From: Pseudophaeomoniella oleicola
Taxonomy: Eukaryota; Ascomycota; Eurotiomycetes; Phaeomoniellales; Phaeomoniellaceae
Assembly: GCA_003868215.1 (NCBI GenBank)
Contig: QWDQ01000024.1
Location: forward strand, 124,001-188,000
DNA length: 64,000 bases
Direction: 5' to 3'
Part shown: piece by piece, positions 44,494 through 57,444 of the stretch
How the letters are laid out: every line of letters starts with the position of its first letter
How positions within the stretch are numbered: position 1 is the first letter of the stretch
The notes under the pieces: generated by a model
Told to the model about the DNA's origin: nothing
The model's input: only the letters and a program-made list of their open reading frames with translations
Database searches by the model: none
Program-made: the position numbers and the translations under genes

Positions 44494-47400
44494 TGATTAA
44501 TATTATTAGTTTTACTAGTGTTTTTATCTAGCCTTTATAACTGTTTTTAATTAATAATATAAATTTATTTTTAAAATAAACCGTTATTTCTATTTTTTTT
44601 TATTAATAAAGAATAGATATACCTTCTATATTTTATTTATATATATTAAATAAATTAGTTTTTAGTTTATATATTTATATTTTTTATATATAAAATATAT
44701 CTTTTTCCGAAATATTTCGGGAATATTTTAATAATAATTTATATAATTATTTAATATATTTTTTATTTATTAATTATCCGTTAATTAATAATCCGTAAAA
44801 GATTATAAAAAAAGGGAAAAAAAATTAAATAATAATTTTTTTTATAATTCTAATTCTTTATTTTTTTTTTTATATATTTTTTAATTTATTTTATAATAAA
44901 ATCGTTTAAAAATATTTCTTTTATAAATAAATCTTATCCGTTACGCATGATCGTAGTATAATAATTAGATTTTTATTTAATAAAATATCTAACTTTATCG
45001 TTTTATATTTTTTTTTTAATTAATCTTTATTCTATAACTAATAATAAAATCGATTAATTATATATTAACCGCGGTTAATTAGCATATAAATAATATATTT
45101 TTAATTTATTTATTTAATATATTATTTATTTATATTTTATAATTATAATTATTTATAAATAATATTCTATTATTTCTATTATTCTTATTATTTTTATTAA
45201 TAATTTTAAATAATAACTTTCTATTAAGAAGCCTTTTATTAATAAAAATAATAAATTTAATTATTATTTATATATTTTTAATATAATATAAAAATATAAT
45301 TTTTTTCTTTTTTTTATATTTTTTATTTATTTAATCTTTTTAATTATTTATATATTATATTAATTTATTTTTACTCTTTTTAATTTATTTTAATAATATT
45401 TAATTAGCGTTCGTAAAGTACGATATTTTTAAAAAAAATTATATTAAAGAAAATTATATTAAAAAAAACGGATATAAAAAAGATAATATTAAAAAAATAA
45501 TTTATTATATTTTTAACCGTTTTCGTTGTTTTTATTATTTTTATTATTTTTATTACTTTTAATGTTTTTATTATTTTCGTTATTAATATTTCTTTTATAA
45601 ATATTTCGCGGTTTTATTATTATAAAAAAGTCTATTTCTTCTCTTTATTTTTTAATAATTTTAAGAACGATTAATTATTTAATATTATTTTAAACTTTAT
45701 TTTATTTTATTTTTTTTATAAATATATCCGCGTTTAGTCTGCGTTCCGTTAGTTAATTATAAATATAATAATTTTATTTATTATTATTTTTATTTATTTC
45801 TTTATTTATATAGCTTTTAATTAATATTAATAATATATTCGTCGCGTTAAACGTTTTAATCTTTAGATTAATAATTATAATTATATTATTTATAAATATT
45901 ATTTATTATTTATTTATATTTAATTTATTAATTATCTCATTTAGTCTTTATTTTAATTAATTATAAATATTATTTTAAGGCGAGTTATATTTATAAATTT
46001 ATAAATATTATTTTAAATTTATTTTTTCGTTATTAATAATATACTAAATCCCGAAAAATTATAAATATATTATTTATAATATATATATCGTTTTAAAAAT
46101 TATTTTAAATTAATTTATTATTAATAATTATTATTATTTTTATATTTTTAACACTCAGTTATTTCTATTTATATATAATTTAAATATTTTTATTATAAAT
46201 TATTTATTTTTTATTAATTTTTTTTTATTATTAATAAGATCGCTAAAAATGCTATTAATTAAAAAATTAATTTAAATTATATTATTAATATAAATACCCG
46301 ATTTTTAATTTAAATTATATATATTATTATAAAGATTAATATTATTATTATAAATACGCTTTCCGTATATAATTAATAAAAATTAATTATAATAATATAA
46401 TATAACTTTTTTTCTCTAACCGGAGAAGATGCAGTTAAATTTAAAGAAAAAAAAATTAAAAACTAATAAAAAAAATATTAAAAAAAATATAAAAAAAAAA
46501 CGAAGGCTCTTAATCTAAAATAGATTTATATTATTTTTATATATTATATATAGTTAATTTATTTTCTTTATTATTATTATAATATTATATTATATTTTTT
46601 TTTTATTTTTTTTTTATTAATTAATTAATTAATAAATTTATTTAAATATTACGCTGATTATAATTAGTCTAAATATTAATATTTTATTTACTTTTTTCTT
46701 ATTTTTTCTTTATTTTTTTTATTAATTTAAACTACTTTAAAATTTTTTTTATTATTATTTATTTTATTAATTTTTTCAGCTCTTTCGCTGTATTAAATAA
46801 TATATTATAATTAATTAATTTATATATATTTTATAATCTTTCTATATTTTATTTATTATAATATAGAATTATATATTTTATTATTTATTTATTATTTCTA
46901 TAAAAATAATAAGAATTTTTTATTTTTAGAATTTTTTTTTAATATAAAAAACTTTTTAAATTAGTTTTTTTAATTTTAAATTAAATAATAATCGAGCTCT
47001 CCGTTTTTATTAAATATATATATAAAATATTATTTTATTATAATTTTTTTTTTATTAATTAATAAATTTTTATTTTTATTATTTTAAAATCTTTTTTATT
47101 TAGTTCGTATTTTATTATTTATATAAATATTTAAGATTTTTTTAATTTTTTTTTTACGGCTTCTCTTTATTCCCTTTATTTATTTATTTAATATATTTAT
47201 AATTTAATTTATTTATTTATTTAATATAATTAATCTGCATTATTCTTATCCGTTTATAAGAAATAATTTATTAAAGATTTTTTTAATATATTATTTTTAA
47301 TTATTTTTTTTTATCTTTCGCTAGTCTTTAATATTATTTAATTTATATATATATTTAAAATTAAAATAATAAGTTTTTTCTTTAGAGTTAGTATAAATAT

Positions 47401-49533
47401 CGTATAATAAATATTTATTATATATCGAAAGATTTATATTTAAATAATTTTTAATTTTTTAATTTAATTTTTTTATTTTTTATTCGAAGTAGCTAGAGTC
47501 TATATAATAATAATATATATTATTATAAATTTAATTATTTAAAAATAAATATATTTCGTTTATAATATAATTATATTTTATATATTAATTATCAGCGATA
47601 TTAAACACTTTATTTATATTAAAATCTTATTAATAACGTTAATTATTTAAAGTTTTTAAATTAATTTAGTATTAATACGTATTCTTAATATATTAATTTT
47701 TTTAGCGTTATTATTACTTTTTTTAATTAAATTATTTTTTTTAAATTATATTTTCTTAGATTATTCGTTATATAAATTAATTTATATTTAATAAACGTAA
47801 AAACCGCTTTATACGTATTTATTTATTATATATAATTTATATATATTATTTTTAATTTTTAATAAATTTCCTTTATTAATCTATTTATAATTATTAGATT
47901 AATATTATTTATAAATTTATAAATAATTACGCCGAATTCAGGCCTCTGATATAGATTTAATAAATTAACGTTAAAAAAAAAATTAAAAAAAAAACTAAAC
48001 TTTAAAATATATTATATATTATATATTTTAATTATAAGATTTATTCTCTCAGTCGGAGACTCGTTTATTATTTATTTAAAAATAATTTTACGTAAATTAT
48101 TATTCATTCCGATATTTTTTTTTTAAAGTTATATAATAATTTTTAATATAAAACTTTATTAAAAATCTTAATTATATTAAAATTAAATATAGATATTATT
48201 CGTTTATTTTTTAATTTTTATTATTATATTATTTAAATTTATTATATAATATAATATAAAATTAATTTAATTAATCTTCCTTCTCTCGTTTTCATTTAAT
48301 TAAGCGGGAGTAAAATATATTTTTTAATAATAATATAAATATATTTCGTTAAATAATTTTTATATATTTTATTAATTATATTTAATAAAACTATAAATTT
48401 ATATATTTTTAATGACGTATAGTTTTTATTTAATTTTTTAATAATTATGATAATAACCGTCCTAAAATAAACGAAATAATATTTATATATAATATATATT
48501 TAAAATATAAATTAAAGTTATTTTATAATTATTTTATTTATTTTTTTTTAAAATCGATTTAATAATTTATCTAATTTAAATACTTTATCAGACGGGACGC
48601 GTATTATAAATTTATTTATTATATATAAATTAATTACGTTAAGAATATTTATTAAAACGAAGTAAATTATTTTATTAATATTTATTAAATTAGTATTTTT
48701 AGTTTAAAAAAGAATTTTATTTTTAATATTTTTTTTTATATATTTATTATTATTTTTAATCTCTTTTTTTTTAATATTAATATAAAAATAATATTATAAT
48801 CGTATTTTATTTATATATTTTTTATAAAATTATAAATATTTTTATTTTTTTAAAGATTTTTAACGAATTTTTTTTATTATTTCGTTTTATATTTTTTAAT
48901 AATAATTTTTTATTTATTTATAAATCTTTAATATTTTTATTTAGTTTTTTACGAATTATTTATTTTAAATATATATTTTATATATTTTATAGTATTTATC
49001 GTTATTTAATATTTTATTAATTAATTCGTTTTTTTTATTTTTATTTTAATTTTTTTAATAATTATTTTTAATATCGCTTTCTCGATCGTTTTTTAATAGA
49101 TTTTAATAAATTAATTAATTTTTTTATTAATTACGATTATTATATTTACTGTACGATTTATTTATAATTTATATATATTTAGTAATTCCGCTGTTTTATT
49201 TATATTTATTTTTTTTTATTTATATATTGTTTTTTCTTTAGCTTCGGAGGTTACTAAAAAAAGATTTATATAAATTAAAAAATAATTTAATAGTTATTTT
49301 ATTTTATACGTAACGCGATAATATAATATATATTCCGTTAAATATTAATTTATAAATATTAAATTTAATATTATTTAATTCTTTTTTTTAATTTTAATTA
49401 ATATTTTTAATAAGATTATTTAATTTATTTTTTTAATTTCCGTTATATAAATAAGATTTATAATAATTAAATATATATATTATATCTATAATCCGTTTTA
49501 TATTAAATAATAAAGATTAAAATCTTTTCTTAT
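44494..49533 (-). mobile_element. LINE copy 1 (Tad1-like), minus strand, 3' portion
   Basis: About 5.0 kb with its 3' end at 44494 (tail reading CTAATAATATTAATCA on the minus strand). It aligns along its whole length with the plus-strand copy at 50348-57431 when reverse-complemented, from about 52.36 kb of that copy to its 3' end. It therefore covers the second ORF (endonuclease/reverse transcriptase) and the 3' region but not ORF1. The reverse-transcriptase block lies roughly at 47.9-48.5 kb. At its 5' side homology runs straight into the 3' tail of copy 3 at 49534, so it is either 5'-truncated or interrupted by copy 3 with the rest outside the window. Heavily RIP-mutated. Confidence 0.75.
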
Positions 49534-50347
49534 TGATTAATATTATTAGTTTTACTAATGTTTTTATCTAGCCCTTATAGCCGTTTTTAATTAATAATAT
49601 AAATCTATTTTTAAAATAAACCGTTATCTTTACTTTTCTTATTAATAAAAAAAAGATATATTTTTTATATTTTATTTATATATATTAAATAAATCGGTTT
49701 TTAATTTATATATTTATATTTTTTATACGTAAGATATATCTTCTTCCGAAATACTTCGGAAATATTTCAGTAATAATTTATATAATTATTTAATATATTT
49801 TTCTTTTATTAATTACTCGCTGGCCAGTGACCCGTGAGAGATTATAAAAAAAATAAAAAATTAAATAATAATTTATTTTATAATTCTAGCTCTTTATTTC
49901 TTTTTTATATATTTTTTTAATTTATTTTATAATAAAATTATTTAAAAATATTTCTTCCGCAGATAAATCTCACTCGTTATATATAATTATAATATAATAA
50001 TTGATTTTTATTTAATAAAATATTTAGTTTTATCGTTCTATATTTTTTCTCTTTTTTTTATTTTATTTTTTTAATTAATTTTTATTTTATAATTAATAAT
50101 GAGGCTAATCGATTATATATTAATTATAATTAATTAATATATAAATAGCATACTCTTAACTTATTTACTTAATATATTATTTATTTATATCTTATAATTA
50201 TAATTATTTATAAATAACATTTTATTATTTTTATTATTTTTATTATTTTTATTAACAGCTTCGAATAATAGTTTTTTATTAAAAAGTCTTTTATTAATAA
50301 AAATAATAAATTTAATTATTATTTATATATTTTTAATATAATATAAA
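49534..50347 (-). mobile_element. LINE copy 3, 3'-terminal part (separated from its body by copy 2)
   Basis: About 810 bp that closely match the 3' end of copy 1 (44494-45290) and, inverted, the 3' end of copy 2. It ends with the tail CTAATAATATTAATCAATAAG on the minus strand at 49534. Its internal boundary at 50347 is exactly where copy 2 begins, and the sequence resumes at 57432 on the other side of copy 2. It is the severed 3' end of the minus-strand copy whose body lies at 57432-63127. Confidence 0.8.
50335..50347. repeat. Target-site duplication, left copy (LINE copy 2)
   Basis: AATATAATATAAA, 13 bp, immediately left of the 5' end of copy 2; identical to 57432-57444. The sequence is low-complexity, but its position at both ends of the inserted copy makes chance unlikely. 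Confidence 0.75.
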
Positions 50348-53300
50348 GAATTTAAAGAGGATTGAAAAATGAAGGAACCTTCTACAGAATCTAGAATATA
50401 CCTAGAAAGAGCGAGATTATTAGTTTTAATAAAAAAAAAAAACCAACGTCGTTATAATATCTAAAACTAACGAACCGCGTATTAAAAATATAAAAATAAT
50501 AAATACGACGCGAAATAATCTCTAATTATAATAATAATTAAATCGAATATAATTATAATTAAATTATTAAATACATCGAATACTTTTAATATTAATTTAA
50601 TAAAAAAAAAAGATTTAAAAAGCTATAAAGAAAATTAAAAAAAAAAATTAAAAAAAAAAACAATAAACGAAAAATATATAATAATTATACGGAAATATTA
50701 CGAGAATGAAATTACATTATAAAAAATAAAAAATAAAATTAATTTATTTTATAAAAAAAAATCTATAATTAAAATATTCGCGCAGATAACCGCGGACGAA
50801 TTATAAATTAAACGCGTAAAAATAAAAACCGAAAAGCGATATAAGAAAATTATAATTAAAATTAAAAATAAGAAAAACTAATAAATAATTAATAATATAT
50901 TTAAAAATAAATTATTAATTAAAATTAAAAAGAAAAACGGATTAAATGTAAAATTAATATTTAAAATAAGATTTATTAAATCTAGACGGGTATTTATTTA
51001 AATTAAAAATTATAATATAATAAAAATATTATATTTAAATATAAATTAAATCGAACCGGTTTTAAAAATAAAATGTATAATAAATAAATTATATATAATT
51101 ATAACGCATAAACTATATTAATAAATTATTAGAAAAGATATAAAAATATTTATTAAAAAAATATAAAAAATTAAAATTAGAAAAAATAAATAATTAAAAA
51201 TTAAAAAAATAAAATAATTTTATAAAGATATTATTTCGAGAAAAATCTATATTTTTATAATAATAAAAATAATATGCGAAGAGCAAGTTAATAATATAAT
51301 AAAAAATAATATATAAATTAAATATAAAATTAAATATTATTAATATTTTAAACGGAAATTAAGGATTCTGTAATATTATAAATATTAAAAATATAATTAT
51401 TTATAATATAATTATTAATTTAAAACGGTGTACGGTCAGTACGTCGGGAAATATAGAATAAATATATATAATTAATAATCAAAAAATAAATATTATAATT
51501 ATTTATAAAATAAATATAATACTAAATTAAATATATATTATATTCGAAAAAAAAAATAAAAAAAACGAATTACGTTAAAAAAACCGTATTATATTATTAT
51601 TTTACAGCGGATAAAATATTTATAAATAATAATATAATTACGTTTTTTATATTATACGTTAAATCGGTTTAAAAATTTAAAAGAAAAAGATAATCGCTAA
51701 TAAATTTAAAAAAATAAATAAAAAAATATAAATTAAATAAATCGTTAAAAAACATTATTTAGATATAAAATTAATTTTAAAATATATTAAATATCTCGTT
51801 TAAAATGTAAATTTTTAATATTTTAAAAATATATAGATCGTTATCGTCTTATAAATATAATAAGTAAAAAAAGATAGAAATTTAAATTATAAAAAATAAA
51901 TAAATACCGCTAAATATAAATAAATCTATAAATAATAAACTATAATTTAAAAATCTTATAATATAATATCCAGAAGAGCAGAAAGCTCATTATAATATTA
52001 TTTTTTATATATAAAATAATTATTAAATATAATATTATAATTATTTAAAAATTATGAAAGAATCTTATATAAAACATTATTTATTAATTAATAAAAATCA
52101 ATTTTAAACTTTATTATTTCGATAATAATTAAATAAAAATATATTTTTATATTAATAAACGTATTCTGAGTAATATATATGAATAATATATAATTAATAT
52201 ATATTTTATAATTTTATCGATAAATATTATATATATAATAATATATATATATAACGTATATAACTCTCCGTAAGAATTTACGATAATAAATTTAAAAATA
52301 TTAAATTAAATTAAATCTAGACTTAAATAATTAAAAGAATATATAATAATAAAAAATTTTAATTTTTATTATTTAATATAAAATAAATTATAAATATAAT
52401 ATATATATTTAGCTACCGCAAGCCTCATTTATATAACGGAAATTAAAAAGATAAATTAAATAATTTTATTAAAAATATTAATTAGAATTAAAAAAAAGAG
52501 TTAAATAATATTAAATTTAATATTTATAAACCGATATTTAGCGGAATATATATTATATTATTATATTACGTATAAAATAAAATAAATATCGGATTATTTT
52601 TTAATTTATATAAATCTCTTCTTAATAACCCCCGAAGCTGAGGAAAAAATAATATATAAATAAAAAAAAAATATAAATAAAACGACGGAATTACTAAATA
52701 TATATAAATCGCAGATAAACCGTATAGTAAATATAATAATCGTAATTAATAAAAAAATTAATTAATTTATTAAAACCTATTAAAAGACGGTCGAGAAAGC
52801 GATATTAAAAATAATTATTAAAAAAATTAAAACGAGAGTAAAAAGAACGGATTAATTAATAAAATATTAAATAATAATAAATACCGTAAAACGCGCGAGA
52901 CGTATACTTAAAATAAATAATTTATAGAAAATTAAATAAAAATATTAAAAACTTATAAATAAAAAAAAAACTATTATTAAAAAATATAAAATAAAATAAT
53001 AAAAAAAGTTCGTTAAGAATTTTTAAAAAAATAAAAATATCTACAGTTTTATAAAAAAAATACAGACGGAATATGATTATAATATTATTATTATATTAAT
53101 ATTAAAAAAAAAGGAATTAAAAATAATAATAAATATATAAAAAAAATATATATTAAAAATAAATTTTTTTTTTAAATTAAAAATACTGATTTAGCGGATA
53201 TTAACGAAATAATTTATTTTATTTTAATAAATATCTTTAACGTAATTAATTCGCGTATAATAAATAAATTTATAATATATATTTTATTTAATAAAATATC

Positions 53301-56300
53301 TAAACTAAATAAATTATTAAATTAATTTTAAAAAGAAATAAATAAAATAATTATAAAATAATTTTAATTTATATTTTAAATATATATTATATATAAATAT
53401 TATTTTATTTACTTCAGGACGGTTATTACCGTAATTATTAAAAAATTAAATAAAAATTATATATTATTAAAAATATATAAATTTATAATTTTATTAAATA
53501 TAATTAATAAAATATATAAAAACTATTTAGCGAAATATATTTATATTATTATTAAAAAATATATTTTACTTCCGCTTAATTAAATGAAAGCGAAAAAAAA
53601 AAATTAATTAAATTAATTTTATATTATATTATATAATAGATTTAGACAGTATAATAATAAAAATTAAAAAATAAATAAATAATATTTATATTTAATCTCA
53701 ATATAGCTAGGATTTTTAATAAAATTTTATATTAAAAATTATTATATAATTTAAAAAAAAAAATATCGGAATGAATAATAATTTACGTAAAATTATTTTT
53801 AAATAAATAATAAACGAATCTTTAACTGAAAGAATAAATCTCATAATTAAAACGTATAATATATAATATATTTTAAAATTTAGTTTTTTTTTTAATCTTT
53901 TTTTTTTAACGTCGATTTATTAAATTTATATTAGAAACCTAAATTTAATATAATTATTTATAAATTTATAAATAATATTAATCTGATAATTATAAATAGA
54001 TTAACGGAGAAAACTTATTAAAAATTAAAAATAATATATATAAACTATACGCATTAAATAAATACGTATAAAACGGTTTTTATATTTATTAAATACGAAT
54101 TAATCCACATAACGAACAGCCCGAGAAAATATAATTTAAAAAAAAATAATTTAATTAAAAAAAATAATAATAATGTTAAAAAAAAAATTAATATATTAAA
54201 AATATATATTAATATTAAATTAATCTGAAAGCCTTAAATAGCTAGTGTTATTAATAAAATTTTAATATATATAAAATATCTAATATCGCTAACGATTAAT
54301 ATATAAAATATAATTATATCGTAAATAAGACGTATTTATTTTTAAATAATTAAATTTATAATAATATATATTATTATTATATAAGTTTTAACTGTCTTAA
54401 ATAAAAAATAAAAAAACTAAATTAAAAAACTAAAAATTATTTAGATATAAACTCTTCGGCGTATAATAAATATTTATTATACAGTATTTATATTAACTTT
54501 AAAAAAAAACTTATCATTTCGATTTTAAATATATATATAAATTAAACGATATTAAAGGCCAGCGAAAGATAAAAGAAAAATAATTAAAAATAATATATTA
54601 AAAAAACTCTTAATAAATTATTATTTATAAACGAGCGAGAATAATATAAATTGATTATATTAAATATATAAATAAATTAAATTATAAATATATTAAATAA
54701 ACGAATAAAGGGAATAAAGAGAAACCGTAAAAAAAAAATTAAAAAAATTTTAAATATTTATATAAATAATAAAATACGGGCTAAATAAAAAAAATTTTAA
54801 AACAGCGGAAATAAAAATCTATTAATTAATAAAAAAAATAATTATAACGAAATAATATTTTATATATACGTTTAACGAAAGCGGAGAATTCGATTATTAT
54901 TTAATTTAAAATTAAAAAAACTAATCTAAAAAGTTTCTTATATTAAAAAAAGATTTTAGAAATAAAAAATCCTTATTATTTTTATAAAAATAATAAATAA
55001 ATAGTAAGACATATAATTTTATATTATAATAAATAAAATATAAAAAAACTGCGAAACGTATATAAATTAATTAATTATAATATATTATTTAATATAACGA
55101 AAGGGCTGAGGAAATTAATAAAATAAATAATATAAAAAAAGTTTTAAAGCAGTTTAGATTAATAAAGAAAATAAAAAAAAAACGAATTATTAAAAAAATA
55201 AAGAAAAAATAAAAAGAGAGTAAATAAAATATTAATATTTAAATTAATTATAATTAACGTAATATCTAAACGGGTCTATTAACTAATTAATTAATAAAAA
55301 AATAAAAATAAAAACTAGACGAGCATAATATAGTATTATAATAATAATAAAAAAAACGAATCAGCTGTATACGATACGTAGAAATAATATAAATCTATTT
55401 TAAATTAAGAGTTTTCGTTATTTTTTTTATATTTATTTTAATATCTTTTTTATTAGTTTTTAATTTTTTTTTTTTTTAAATTTAACTATATCTTCTTCGG
55501 TTAAAAAGAAAGAATTATATTATATTATTATAATTAATCTTTATTAATTATATACGGAAAACGTATTTATAATAATAATATTAATCTCTATAATAATATA
55601 TATAATTTAAATTAAAAATCGGGTATTTATATTAATAATATAATTTAAATTAGTTTTTTAATTAGCGGCATCTTTAACGGTTTTATTAATAATAATAAAA
55701 AAGAAATCGGCGGAAAATAAATAATTTATAATAAAAATATTTAAATTATATATAAACAGGGACAGCTGAATGCCGAAAATATAAAAATAATAATAATTAT
55801 TAATAATAAATTAATTTAAAATAATCTTTAAGATAATATATATATTATAAATAATATATTTATAATTCTTCGGAATTTAGTATATTATTAATAATAAAGA
55901 AATAAATTTAAAATAATATTTATAAATTTATAAATATAACTCGCTTTAAAATAATATTTATAATTAATCAGAATAGGAACTAAATAAAATAATTAATAAA
56001 TTAAATATAAATAAATAGTAGATAATACTTACGAATAATATAATTATAATTATTAATTTAAAAGTTAAAACGCTCGACGTAATAAATATATTATTAATAT
56101 TAATTAAAAACTATATAGACGGAGGGACGGATAAAAATAATAATAAATAAAATTATTATATTTATAATTAATTAACGGAACGCAGATTAAACGCGGATAT
56201 ATTTATAAAAAAAAAAAAATAAAAAAAAGTTCGAAATAATATTAAATAATTAATTATTCTCAGAATTATCGGAAAGTAAAAAAGAGAAATAGATTTTTTT

Positions 56301-57431
56301 ATAATAATAAAAACGCGGAACGTCTGCGGGAGAAATACTAATAATAAAAATAATAAAAGCGGCGGAAATAATAAAAATAATAAAAATAATAAAAATGACT
56401 GAAACGATTAAAAATATAATAAATTATTTTTTCGATACTGTTTTTTTTATATTCGTTTTTTTTTTTAATATAATCTTTTTTAAAGACATCGTGCTTTACG
56501 AATATTAATTAAATATTATTAAAATGAATTAAAAAAGATAAAAACAGACTGATATAATATATAAATAATTAAAAAAATTAAATAAATAAAAGATATAAAA
56601 AAGAGAGAGAAACTATATCTTTATATTATATTAAAAATATATAAATAATAATTAAATTTATTATTTTTATTAATAAAAGGTTTTTTAATAAGAAATTATT
56701 ATTCGAAACTGTTAATAAAAATAATAAGAATAATAAAAATAATAAAATATTATTTATAAATAATTATAATTATAAAATATAAATAAATAATATATTAAAT
56801 AAATAAATTAAGAGTATACTGTTTATATATTAATTAATCGCGATTAATATATAATTGATTAATTTTATTATTAATTACAGAATAAAAGCTAATTAAAAGA
56901 ATAAAAAAAAAATATATATAAAATGATAGAATTAGATATTTTATTAAATAAAAATCTAATTATTATATTACGACTATACGTGACGGGTGAGATTTATTTA
57001 TAAAAAAGATATTTTTAGGCGATTTTATTATAAAATAAATTAAAAGATATATAAAAAAAAAAAAAAGAATTAAAATTATAAAATAAATTATTATTTAATT
57101 CTTTTTCTCTCTTTTTATAATCTCTCACGGGTTATTAATTAACGGGTAATCAGCAGACTAAAAATATATTAAATAATTATATAAATTATTACTAAAATAT
57201 TTTTAAAATATTTCGAAAGAAGATATATTTTATATATAAAAAATATAAATATATAAACTGAGAGTCGGTTTATTTAATATATATAAATAAAATACGGAAA
57301 ACATACGTATTCTTTATTAATAAGAAAGATAGAAATAACGATTTATTTTAAAAATAGATTTATATTATTAATTAGAGATGGTTATAAGGGCTAGATAAAA
57401 ACACTAGTAAAACTAATAATATCAATCAATC
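50348..57431 (+). mobile_element. LINE copy 2 (Tad1-like), nearly complete, plus strand
   Basis: 7.08 kb non-LTR retrotransposon, inserted in antisense orientation into copy 3. The 5' end carries a leader of about 20 nt and an ORF1 start at 50369 reading MKEPSTESRIYLERA, also seen in copy 4. The reverse-transcriptase core is discernible despite RIP: VITVIIKKLNK followed by a region matching the RPIaLLN element at about 53404-53590, a degenerate F-x-DD catalytic region near 53.97 kb, and KYELIHITNSPRKYN at 54091-54135, the family's thumb-adjacent block. The 3' region of about 800 bp ends in ATCAATCAATCAAT repeats (57421-57434), typical of the simple-repeat tails of LINEs. Many stops throughout; certainly inactive. 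Confidence 0.82.
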
Positions 57432-57434
57432 AAT
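57421..57434 (+). repeat. (ATCA)n 3' tail of LINE copy 2
   Basis: Three and a half ATCA units at the 3' end of copy 2. Copies 1 and 3 end with one unit each (AATCAA) at 44494 and 49534, so the repeat is the element's own terminal signal and varies in length. Confidence 0.7.
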
Positions 57435-57444
57435 ATAATATAAA
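57432..57444. repeat. Target-site duplication, right copy (LINE copy 2)
   Basis: AATATAATATAAA, identical to 50335-50347, directly after the ATCA tail of copy 2. In the uninterrupted copy 1 the same sequence occurs once at the corresponding position (about 45280). Confidence 0.75.

Noticed and set aside
44494-50347. Two direct repeats of about 800 bp (44494-45290 and 49534-50347) flanking a 4.2-kb interior, resembling an LTR retrotransposon
   Set aside because: The interior carries a LINE-type reverse-transcriptase region on the minus strand, the 800-bp unit is the 3' end of that LINE (ending in ATCA repeats), and the second unit is the severed end of another copy that resumes at 57432.
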